This document shows positions 1-5,092 of a stretch of 5,092 nucleotides of DNA, piece by piece. The stretch comes from Erysipelotrichaceae bacterium (GTDB lineage Bacteria; Bacillota_I; Bacilli_A; Erysipelotrichales; Erysipelotrichaceae). Numbering within the stretch: the first letter of the stretch is position 1; every line of letters begins with the position of its first letter. Location: NCBI GenBank assembly GCA_003446295.1, contig DMBB01000352.1, forward strand, positions 386 through 5,477, given 5' to 3'. Both the position numbers and the translations under genes were made by a program. The notes under the pieces were generated by a model that had not been told where the DNA came from, searched no databases, and was given only the letters and a program-made list of their open reading frames with translations.

Positions 1-97
1 TGAGATTCCTGAACTCTCTGAGATTCCTCTTATGCAGGATAAATGGCTCAGGCTGATCGAACTGTCCGGTAAGTATCATCCGCAGCAGGCAGCCTGA
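1..97 (+). CDS. 3' end of an unidentified plus-strand gene (C-terminal 31 codons)
   Basis: Reading from base 2, an open frame runs 31 codons to a TGA at 95-97; the other two plus frames stop earlier (a stop at base 1, another at 54-56). The visible tail is hydrophilic and ends in KYHPQQAA. It begins with two similar hexapeptide units, EIPELS and EIPLMQ, encoded around a 10-base direct repeat (1-10 and 19-28), so it may be the edge of a repetitive stretch. No family can be recognised from so little sequence. It converges on the minus-strand PTS permease gene, and a weak terminator candidate follows its stop. That this is a real gene end rests only on the open frame and the plausible composition. 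Confidence 0.5.
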   Translation, partial: EIPELSEIPLMQDKWLRLIELSGKYHPQQAA

Positions 98-107
98 CAG
101 ACAATTC

Positions 108-128
108 AATCAGTCTCAGACTTGTTTT
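108..128 (+). terminator. weak candidate terminator for the gene ending at 97
   Basis: A short hairpin pairs AGTC (112-115) with GACT (119-122) around a TCA loop. Beyond one mismatch, AAT (108-110) can pair with GTT (124-126). The T-run TTTT (125-128) overlaps the stem foot. The stem is short and AT-rich at its base, so this is a weak call, supported mainly by lying 10 bases after a stop codon. Confidence 0.25.
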
Positions 129-185
129 CATCATGCCTTCTTTGGTATCCGGAAGATCCTTTTTCGTTCTGAATTTTCAAAGAAC

Positions 186-282
186 AACGATATAGTGACA
201 ATGTCCTGATGTTTTATCGCTGATACGATACTCTGTACTCCCTTATTCTCCGGAGTTTTCATAAACTTTAGACACTATCGTT
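186..282. other. intergenic inverted repeats between converging genes
   Basis: The 188-base gap at 98-285 has no gene and no clean rho-independent terminator for the permease. It contains three nested symmetries. The outer arms are AACGAT-at-AGTG (186-197) and CACTATCGTT (273-282), which pair over 10 bp with a 2-base bulge. Inside lie a 5-bp hairpin, TATCG (215-219) with CGATA (226-230), and the 8-base palindrome CTCCGGAG (248-255). One outer arm lies 3 bases past the permease stop, so the structure could form in the 3' end of that transcript. It may protect or terminate the message, or be chance in AT-rich DNA. Confidence 0.2.
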
Positions 283-285
283 TTC

Positions 286-1548
286 TTATTTGTTTTCTGT
301 TTCTGTTTCCTGTGCAAGCATCTGCTTGTCCAGTGTACGGACAAACGGGATGTAGATCATAACTGTCAGCGCGAATACGACGAATCCCCAGATCACGCCT
401 GCCCAGCCGAACTGGAAGAAGTTGACCAGGAAGAACGGAAGGTTGAATCCAAGGCTTGCGCCTGTGGCAGCAGGAAGAAGGCCGATGATCTGAAGCAGAT
501 ATGTTCCAAATACTGTCAGTATATTTGCAAGCAGAACATACGGAATGAAGAAGATCGGGTTAAGGATGACCGGGATACCGAAGTATGCAGGTTCATCGAC
601 GCCGAAGAAAGAAGGAATAACTGCCATCTTGGCAATGGAACGCAGCGCTTTGGATCTTGCAACAAGGAAGATCGCCGCAAGGATCGTCAGGGAACCTGTA
701 CCTACCATGATGGATGTGCCGCAGACAAGATTCGGACGTGCCAGACCTGCCTGGTAAGCTGCGAGGTTTTCCATCTGCAGAGGCATGAACAGCATCATGA
801 TGATCGGATAGACTGTCATACCGCCATGGATACCGAAGAACCACAGCATAGAAAGAACAGTGCTTAAGAAGAACAGACCGAAGATATTAGCGCCTGCTGC
901 TCTTAACGGCATCTGCAGGATCGTATAGACTGCCTGGTGCATATTGCCGAACGGTGTGAATCCGAAGATAAGTTTCAGAACACCTGCTGCACACAGTGCA
1001 AATATAGACGGAAGGATCGCGGAGAACTGCTGTGCTACTACAGGCGGTACCTGCTCGGGAAGCTTGATCTCTACATGCTTTTCTTTGCAAAGTCTGAAGA
1101 TCCAGCCTGTCAGAAGACCGATGATGATCGCGCCGAACATACCGGAAGAACCAAGCCAGCTCATCGGAATGGATGATGCTTCCAGATCATACGGTGTGAT
1201 GACAAGGAGTGCTGCGATGGAGACAAGGCCTACCGAGATCGCATTCTTTCTGTTGTCGTATGTATTTGAATATGCGCTGCCGATACCGAAAGCGATCCAG
1301 ATTGCGATCAGACCGATCGTGAAGTTATAAATAGCAGTTAGAGCTGAGCCGAAACCTGTGGACGCAAGGAAGTTCTGATACGGCTGGAATGTGATAGCAC
1401 TGTTGAGCAGTGTAGCGACAGAACCTACCATGACCAGCGGCATCATTCCCATAAAGCCGCCCATGATAACGCTCAGGATCTTGCTCTGTGACATTTTTGC
1501 GGAAAATGCTGTGAGACTTGTTTCAAGTCTATCGAGAATACTTTTCAT
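286..1548 (-). CDS. PTS sugar transporter IIC component, lactose/cellobiose (Lac) family
   Basis: This 420-residue, very hydrophobic protein is the membrane channel of a sugar phosphotransferase system. It carries a sugar across the cytoplasmic membrane while partner IIA and IIB proteins phosphorylate it. Family marks are an amphipathic start (MKSILDRLE), about ten membrane segments, the cytoplasmic VPPVVAQQFSAILP segment (about 167-180), WFFGIHGG (236-243, His241), and SFFGVDEPAYFGIPVILNP (313-331, Glu319), which matches the NINEP-type motif of CelB/ChbC/LacE proteins. In solved ChbC-type structures the matching His and Glu lie at the sugar site. The length is normal and no frame break is seen. 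The start has a good ribosome site 5 bases upstream. It lies downstream of, and in line with, the PRD regulator gene, with no clear promoter between them. The substrate is probably a beta-glucoside, cellobiose or related disaccharide, but this cannot be fixed from sequence. No IIA or IIB gene is adjacent: the next gene downstream is on the opposite strand. Confidence 0.93.
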   Translation of the reverse strand: MKSILDRLETSLTAFSAKMSQSKILSVIMGGFMGMMPLVMVGSVATLLNSAITFQPYQNFLASTGFGSALTAIYNFTIGLIAIWIAFGIGSAYSNTYDNRKNAISVGLVSIAALLVITPYDLEASSIPMSWLGSSGMFGAIIIGLLTGWIFRLCKEKHVEIKLPEQVPPVVAQQFSAILPSIFALCAAGVLKLIFGFTPFGNMHQAVYTILQMPLRAAGANIFGLFFLSTVLSMLWFFGIHGGMTVYPIIMMLFMPLQMENLAAYQAGLARPNLVCGTSIMVGTGSLTILAAIFLVARSKALRSIAKMAVIPSFFGVDEPAYFGIPVILNPIFFIPYVLLANILTVFGTYLLQIIGLLPAATGASLGFNLPFFLVNFFQFGWAGVIWGFVVFALTVMIYIPFVRTLDKQMLAQETETENK

Positions 1549-1553
1549 GTTTA

Positions 1554-1560
1554 CCCTTTC
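1554..1560 (-). promoter_or_regulatory. ribosome binding site of the IIC gene
   Basis: On the minus strand GAAAGGG ends 5 bases before the ATG at 1548-1546. A second purine run, GGGGG, lies about ten bases further upstream. It could pair weakly with ACCC just before it in the message, but that would leave the main site free. The whole 1549-1629 gap shows no convincing -10/-35 pair and no U-tailed hairpin, which fits co-transcription with the upstream regulator gene. Confidence 0.7.
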
Positions 1561-1629
1561 TTACCCCCTGTTTTGGGTGCGTTAAAAACATCATTTGACT
1601 TTCTGTTTATTTGTTATTGGATTAGATGC

Positions 1630-3555
1630 TCAGTATGAGCAGTTGTTCAGGATTTCTGTAAGTGATCCATAACTGCAGGCAGATATCGCTCCGCTTACCA
1701 GTTTCCGGTCATTGAGGAATATTGAGAGTGCCTTGAGCAGTCCGGAACAGCTTTTTGTATCTGTCCGGCTGAAGCTGCCGATCAGCACCATCTGGATCTT
1801 TTCCCCGTTCCAATCGACAGGATGGGAAAAGACGGCGGCAGACAGGATCGTTTTTTCACCTGTTCTTTCAAGTGATCTTAAGAAGACCGCCCCTGCAGGG
1901 AAGACCGTCCTTCCATACTGTTCACGGACCACCAGGCTGTCTTCGAATCCTTCCGGAACAGATTCGACTGCAGCAATACGGCCGCACATCTCATGGATCA
2001 CTTTTCCGCGATCCGAAGCGTCTATGTCGTCAAAGAACAATTCCGGCCGGAAATCGATTCCCTGACTGTCCATGATCGCTTCTGAGGACAGTACTTTTCT
2101 TACGAGGTCTTTCTCTTTTCCCGAGATCAGGGCACTGATCCGGTATACCGGCATCCGGACGCCTGCCGGACTGACCGGCATATCCACCGTAGAGAAGACC
2201 GCGTCATATTCACCCAGGTTTCGTTTTTTCAGATCAATGACATCACAGATATCAAGCCTGCGTACCTGGTCGTGAAACTTTTTTTCGAAGCTGTAGCGAA
2301 GCAGCTCTGTATTGGATCGCGTATCCGCGTTGATCAGCAGAATGTTCTTCTGGTTGACGCGTCTGCGGTCAAGCGCGATCTCTGTATGCAGCGCATAATA
2401 TCCTGTTTCCTCTTCAGAAAGAAGATAACCATAGCGCTCATAAATGACAGATGCGAATACAGCTGCTGTGTCATATGCCTCCAGAAGTTTTATGGAAACA
2501 TCAGTGACCAGAGGGTGTGACATTTTTGTGCCGAAACGTATCCTTTTCAGAAGTTCCGCTGTATGAAGTCTCAGCATCTGCTGGTAATGATCATCATCCC
2601 GCAGATCAATTGCCCTGATTCGGACAAGCCTGTCCAGCATTTCACTGACGAGATCGTCCGCTTCCGGACTGTTCACTTCCAGTAAAGAGAAGGAACGGGT
2701 ATTCAGATAGATCGTCATGTAGCAGATCTCCGATTCATCAAAGCTGATCCGCAGTTCCTTACTGATCCTTTCCGCCAGTCTGCCTGCAAATGCATGGTCA
2801 GGCAATGCTTTGATCTCCCTGATCGTTTCTTCGCCGTAAACGATGCGGCATCCTTCTTTGATGCGGTAATACTGTACGACCAGACTGATTCCCAGACTGT
2901 CAATGTTTTCCGCGGTCAGCTGATAATGTGTTTCCTTAAAGAAATCTCTCAGGATGTAATGGATCCTGTACAGCACTGACTGCGGGTAGAGATTTTGATC
3001 GTCCTCCACGGGCAGATGGCTTCTTTCGTTTTTCATAAGCGCGTTAGCCAGACAGGCACGGATCCTTCCTTCTTCTCCGACCGCATGCAGTCCGCTGCCG
3101 GGAACACTTTTCAGTTCGATCCCGTAACTGCCCAGTTCTTGTCTGACCATTGCAAGATCATTGGAGAGCTGTGTTCTCGACAGTCCGAGAGATTCGGCAA
3201 GATCATCACTTTTATGAAAACAGTCTTTTTCCAGGAAACGGATGGTCAGGTATCTGATCCTTTTCTCCCGGCTGGTAAAATCAGGCCTTTCCTTTTTTGC
3301 CTGTTCCGGAAGGATCTCCTTGAGGTAGCGGTCAAACGTTTTCCTGTCAAAGATTCTTAGCGTATAGCCGTTTCCTTTTCCGGACTTGCTTTCGATCAAG
3401 GCACCGTTGCGTCTGAGCTCACTGTTGATCTCTTTCATCCTGCTTTTGAATGTTGAGACTCCCATATCCAGGATCTCCGCACACTCGGCAGATGAATAGT
3501 TCCTCTTTTCTGAGTTCAGTGTTTTCACCAGCTTCAGAAGGCTTTTCCTGTTCAT
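1630..3555 (-). CDS. BglG/MtlR-type PRD transcriptional regulator with degenerate IIB- and IIA-like domains
   Basis: This 641-residue protein is a multidomain PTS-controlled transcription activator of the MtlR/LicR/ManR kind. It has two N-terminal helix-turn-helix regions (about residues 10-60 and 95-150) and no RNA-binding CAT domain, so it should bind DNA. PRD1 spans about 190-290, PRD2 about 300-400, a GatB/MtlA-like IIB domain about 404-490, and a fructose/mannitol-type IIA domain about 505-641, with REQYGRT at 544-550 and HPVDWNG at 578-584. PRD2 keeps both conserved histidines (RLHTAELLKRI, His331; YYALHTEIALDRR, His390). In PRD1 the matching positions appear to be Ser224 and Tyr283. 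The IIB-like loop reads NADTRSN with no cysteine, and the IIA active-site His position is Arg560. By analogy with B. subtilis MtlR, it may sense HPr phosphorylation through PRD2 but not a cognate transporter. It probably controls the IIC gene that follows. The start was chosen at 3555 for its strong ribosome site; an in-frame ATG at 3615 would add 20 residues (641 versus 661). Confidence 0.88.
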   Translation of the reverse strand: MNRKSLLKLVKTLNSEKRNYSSAECAEILDMGVSTFKSRMKEINSELRRNGALIESKSGKGNGYTLRIFDRKTFDRYLKEILPEQAKKERPDFTSREKRIRYLTIRFLEKDCFHKSDDLAESLGLSRTQLSNDLAMVRQELGSYGIELKSVPGSGLHAVGEEGRIRACLANALMKNERSHLPVEDDQNLYPQSVLYRIHYILRDFFKETHYQLTAENIDSLGISLVVQYYRIKEGCRIVYGEETIREIKALPDHAFAGRLAERISKELRISFDESEICYMTIYLNTRSFSLLEVNSPEADDLVSEMLDRLVRIRAIDLRDDDHYQQMLRLHTAELLKRIRFGTKMSHPLVTDVSIKLLEAYDTAAVFASVIYERYGYLLSEEETGYYALHTEIALDRRRVNQKNILLINADTRSNTELLRYSFEKKFHDQVRRLDICDVIDLKKRNLGEYDAVFSTVDMPVSPAGVRMPVYRISALISGKEKDLVRKVLSSEAIMDSQGIDFRPELFFDDIDASDRGKVIHEMCGRIAAVESVPEGFEDSLVVREQYGRTVFPAGAVFLRSLERTGEKTILSAAVFSHPVDWNGEKIQMVLIGSFSRTDTKSCSGLLKALSIFLNDRKLVSGAISACSYGSLTEILNNCSY

Positions 3556-3563
3556 CTTCTTTT

Positions 3564-3570
3564 CCCTTAC
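3564..3570 (-). promoter_or_regulatory. ribosome binding site that decides the regulator start
   Basis: On the minus strand GTAAGGG lies 8 bases before the ATG at 3555-3553. The two upstream in-frame ATGs (3615 and 3597) have no comparable purine run, and the first falls at or beyond the predicted transcription start. The protein beginning here, MNRKSLLKLVKTLN, also starts directly at the first HTH helix, as is usual in the family. Confidence 0.65.
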
Positions 3571-3620
3571 AATCTCAGTATAGTGTTCTTTGTTCATGAC
3601 ACCATACGCACTCATATATC

Positions 3621-3650
3621 ATTATCCGTCTAAAAACTGTAATGATGCAA
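3621..3650 (-). promoter_or_regulatory. probable promoter of the regulator-IIC operon
   Basis: On the minus strand TTGCAT (3650-3645) is followed after 18 bases by GATAAT (3626-3621), a 4/6 and 5/6 match to the sigma-A consensus. Transcription would start near 3613-3615, giving a leader of about 60 bases before the chosen ATG. No competing promoter is obvious between here and the terminator at 3756. Confidence 0.5.
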
Positions 3651-3704
3651 TCTTGACGTTTTTCGTTCGTATAAACATTTTTCATTTGCCTGCCGGGCTC
3701 TGGA

Positions 3705-3714
3705 TGAACGTTCA
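3705..3714. promoter_or_regulatory. 10-base palindrome upstream of the regulator promoter, possible operator
   Basis: TGAACGTTCA is a perfect 10-base palindrome about 55 bases upstream of the predicted -35 element. That position would suit an activator or autoregulatory site. No second copy was noticed in the window, and a single 10-base palindrome can arise by chance, so this is only a candidate. Confidence 0.2.
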
Positions 3715-3755
3715 GGAAGCTCTCTGCTGCTTTATCCGTATCTTTTTTCAACAGC

Positions 3756-3782
3756 AAAAAAACACCGCGTTTTCACGCGATG
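3756..3782 (-). terminator. rho-independent terminator of the secreted-protein gene
   Basis: In the minus-strand transcript an 8-bp stem (CATCGCGT with ACGCGGTG, one U-G wobble) closes a GAAA tetraloop and is followed directly by seven T residues (3762-3756). It begins 12 bases after the TAA of the secreted-protein gene. It should end that message before the regulator promoter, so the two minus-strand units are transcribed separately. Confidence 0.88.
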
Positions 3783-3794
3783 CTGTGTGGCTGA

Positions 3795-4454
3795 TCAATA
3801 ACCGCCTCTTACGATACGAACTTCGTCGGATACCTCTTCGGTCACAGTCTCATCTTCCAGCGTATGCTCATAGATGATGCCGTCTTCGATCTTTTCATCA
3901 AGAACAAGTTCGAAGTCCACGATGTTTCCGTTCAGATACTCGTAGTTGTTGAAGTTTCCGTATGACGCATATCCGTTGTTTGCGCCGAAGTATTCAGCCG
4001 CCCTGTCGGAGTCAATGACAAACTCAATGACACTGGCATTCAGGTTAGCGCTGCATCCGTCACTTGCGTCGACTGATGCTTTGGCATCGATCTTGACGAC
4101 CGGGATAATAATACCGGTATCGAGCACGATGTAATAACGCGTACCGATCTCTCCGAACAGATAGCCCAGCGCAACACCGATGAAGCCGTCCTCATCATAG
4201 AGGAATCCGGTCTCTTCATCCACAGTCATGTGGTTGCGGATATGCCAGTACTGTCTGGAATCCGGCGCAGTGATCATGCGGTAGTCTTCATATGTTTTCG
4301 TGCTTGATGTGTTGCAGGCTCCGATCGATGTGGATTTGAACTCTCTCTGGTAATCCTTTAATGCGGTCAGTGAGAATTCATCACTTTTGAAACCGGAACT
4401 CATCAGCATGACTGCCGCCAGTGCAGCAGCCTGTATCGCTTTAGCTGTTTTCAT
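3795..4454 (-). CDS. secreted protein of unknown function, possible beta-barrel-like domain
   Basis: This 219-residue protein starts with a Sec-type signal peptide: KTAK, then a hydrophobic AALAAVML stretch, ending around SSGFKS (19-24). There is no lipobox cysteine, so it should be released or loosely wall-associated. The core (about 40-185) holds DYRMITAPDSRQYW, GFIGVALGYLFGEIGTRYYIVLDTG (90-114), KIDAKASVD and NASVIEFVID (139-148). This order recalls uncharacterised Firmicutes secreted domains, and loosely the double-psi beta-barrel layout of 3D-type proteins. That resemblance is from memory and is not a firm family call. Cys47 and Cys134 are the only cysteines and could form a disulfide. 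The last 33 residues are strongly acidic. It is monocistronic, with its own promoter and a strong terminator. The ATG at 4454 was preferred to an in-frame TTG at 4493 because the TTG is part of the predicted -35 element and would spoil the signal peptide. Enzymatic function is unknown. Confidence 0.82.
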   Translation of the reverse strand: MKTAKAIQAAALAAVMLMSSGFKSDEFSLTALKDYQREFKSTSIGACNTSSTKTYEDYRMITAPDSRQYWHIRNHMTVDEETGFLYDEDGFIGVALGYLFGEIGTRYYIVLDTGIIIPVVKIDAKASVDASDGCSANLNASVIEFVIDSDRAAEYFGANNGYASYGNFNNYEYLNGNIVDFELVLDEKIEDGIIYEHTLEDETVTEEVSDEVRIVRGGY

Positions 4455-4464
4455 GGTAAAAATA

Positions 4465-4493
4465 ATTGTAGCATTGCGTTTCAGATAATGCAA
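4465..4493 (-). promoter_or_regulatory. promoter of the secreted-protein gene, extended -10
   Basis: On the minus strand TTGCAT (4493-4488) is followed after exactly 17 bases by TACAAT (4470-4465), which is preceded by the extended -10 bases TGC (4473-4471). The ATG at 4454 begins only 10 bases after the -10 box. Transcription would therefore start about 2-4 bases before the start codon, or on it. No ribosome site can fit, and none is present (the sequence is ATTATTTTTACC). The message is predicted to be leaderless or nearly so. Confidence 0.65.
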
Positions 4494-4527
4494 ATTATTA
4501 CTTAACTGGCGCTTGTTTTCAGCATCG

Positions 4528-4536
4528 TGCTATGAT
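4528..4536 (+). promoter_or_regulatory. extended -10 promoter of the M20 peptidase gene
   Basis: TGC-TATGAT is a good extended -10 element (5/6 in the hexamer). No good -35 hexamer lies 16-18 bases upstream, which extended -10 promoters tolerate. Transcription would start near 4543, leaving about 24 leader bases that contain the ribosome site. It is divergent from the promoter at 4465-4493, with the two cores about 35 bases apart. TATAGT at 4542-4547 is an alternative -10. Confidence 0.45.
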
Positions 4537-4551
4537 TTCGGTATAGTTTAG

Positions 4552-4557
4552 AAAGGA
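4552..4557 (+). promoter_or_regulatory. ribosome binding site of the M20 peptidase gene
   Basis: AAAGGA lies 9 bases before the ATG at 4567, a standard Gram-positive Shine-Dalgarno site. It supports this start. Confidence 0.7.
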
Positions 4558-4566
4558 CCGTACGTT

Positions 4567-5092
4567 ATGTTATCGCAGGAAATCAGAAACTATATTTCAG
4601 AACACAGTCAGGAAACATATGACCTGCTTGTCACGCTTGCACAGATCCCCTCACCTTCCAATCATGAAGAAAAAAGAGCTGCCTTCCTGACGGACCTGCT
4701 TGAAGGCTGGGGCGCAAAAGGCGTTTATACAGACGAAGCACTGAATGTTGTTTTCCCTTATGACGATGACGGAGAAAAACCGCTTGTTGTATTCATGGCT
4801 CATACGGATGTCGTATTCCCCGATACAACACCGCTGCCCCTCCATGTGGACGGAGACAAACTCTGCTGTCCGGGTGTCGGTGACGATACCGCGAACCTTG
4901 TAACAATGCTGATGGTGGTCAAATATCTTCTGAACCATCCTATGAAGACAAAGGATCTTGGCGTGATCTTTGTGGCCAATTCAGGTGAAGAAGGTCTCGG
5001 CAACCTGAAGGGTTCACGTCAGATCTGCAAAACATACGGATCCAGAATGAAGCGCTTCTACTCTTTTGACGGAGGACTGAGAGGTGTTACGA
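4567..5092 (+). CDS. M20-family zinc metallopeptidase, 5' part (175 codons, truncated by the window end)
   Basis: This encodes a cytoplasmic M20-family dizinc peptidase or amidohydrolase, probably acting on small peptides or N-acylated amino acids. No signal peptide is present. The visible 175 residues cover the first half of the catalytic domain. VTLAQIPSPSNHEEKRAAF (22-40) is the usual N-terminal segment. VVFMAHTDVVFP (74-85) carries the metal-binding His79 and catalytic-site Asp81. PGVGDDTANL (102-111) gives the bridging Asp106. NSGEEGLGNLKG (138-149) gives the general base Glu141 and metal ligand Glu142, and SFDGG (166-170) probably gives the next metal ligand, Asp168. All early catalytic residues are intact. 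PepT-, PepV- and CPG2-like members share these motifs, so the exact substrate is open. The rest, including the dimerisation domain and last metal His, lies outside. It is transcribed away from the secreted-protein gene, and no functional link is evident. Confidence 0.9.
   Translation, partial: MLSQEIRNYISEHSQETYDLLVTLAQIPSPSNHEEKRAAFLTDLLEGWGAKGVYTDEALNVVFPYDDDGEKPLVVFMAHTDVVFPDTTPLPLHVDGDKLCCPGVGDDTANLVTMLMVVKYLLNHPMKTKDLGVIFVANSGEEGLGNLKGSRQICKTYGSRMKRFYSFDGGLRGVT

Noticed and set aside
166..185. GTTCT...AGAAC inverted repeat as a terminator
   Set aside because: The stem is 5 AT-rich pairs with a 10-base loop, and no T-run follows it on either strand.
944..1330. 128-codon plus-strand open frame inside the permease gene
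   Set aside because: It lies wholly antisense to a well-supported Lac-family IIC gene, and its translation has no recognisable domain. It is a shadow of the real frame.
1549..1629. RAT-type RNA antiterminator site in the permease leader
   Set aside because: The regulator lacks a CAT RNA-binding domain and has DNA-binding HTH regions instead. The leader shows only a weak ACCC/GGGT pairing and no terminator to be overcome.
1627..1641. Hairpin TGCTCA-GTA-TGAGCA over the regulator stop codon as a terminator
   Set aside because: The stem is only 6 bp, and the transcript after it is A-rich with no U-run. Termination here would also separate the permease, for which no other promoter is visible.
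1712..2065. 117-codon plus-strand open frame, and similar ones at 2995-3360 and 2272-2520
   Set aside because: All are antisense to the PRD regulator, whose domain order is continuous across these regions. The translations look like noise.
3556..3615. ATG at 3615 as start of the regulator (661 residues)
   Set aside because: It has no ribosome site and coincides with the predicted transcription start. The ATG at 3555 has a strong site and family-typical N-terminus. The longer form cannot be fully excluded.
4455..4493. TTG start at 4493 for the secreted protein (232 residues)
   Set aside because: The TTG is part of the predicted -35 box, so it would lie upstream of the transcript. The extra residues put a charged, polar stretch ahead of a normal signal peptide.
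4651..5003. Minus-strand open frames under the peptidase gene
   Set aside because: They are antisense to intact M20 catalytic motifs and have no start signals or recognisable domains.

Overview
The window looks like chromosomal DNA of a Gram-positive, Bacillota-type bacterium. The evidence is Shine-Dalgarno sites of AAGGG/AAAGGA type, a BglG/MtlR-type PTS regulator beside a Lac-family PTS permease, and sigma-A-like promoters. The secreted protein recalls families I associate with Erysipelotrichia-like Firmicutes, but placement below phylum is only a guess. No rRNA, tRNA, CRISPR array, insertion sequence or prophage gene was seen.

Layout. Positions 1-97 hold the last 31 codons of an unidentified plus-strand gene. 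Positions 98-285 are intergenic, with a weak plus-strand terminator candidate and some unexplained inverted repeats. Positions 286-3555 carry two minus-strand genes: a PRD-containing transcriptional regulator (3555-1630), then after 77-81 bases a PTS IIC permease of the lactose/cellobiose family (1548-286). No promoter is evident between them, so they probably form one operon read from a promoter near 3621-3650. Positions 3556-3794 hold the regulator's leader and promoter, a 10-base palindrome and a strong minus-strand terminator. Positions 3795-4454 encode a small secreted protein of unknown function on the minus strand, whose promoter sits almost on its start codon. A short divergent promoter region (4455-4566) separates it from a plus-strand M20-family metallopeptidase that starts at 4567 and runs off the window.

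How the genes may work together. The regulator and permease look like a sugar-uptake unit controlled by its own PTS regulator, but two things are unusual. No IIA or IIB gene lies beside the permease. The regulator appears to have lost the phosphorylatable residues of PRD1, the IIB-like domain and the IIA-like domain, and keeps only the PRD2 histidine pair. In well-studied relatives (B. subtilis MtlR, LicR), PRD2 receives phosphate from HPr, while the IIA/IIB-like domains read the state of the cognate transporter. The inference is a regulator tuned to general PTS status rather than to its own transporter. The secreted protein and the peptidase are transcribed separately and have no evident link to the sugar genes. 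No clearly new multi-gene system is visible. The most interesting items are the degenerate regulator, the orphan IIC, and the near-leaderless secreted protein.
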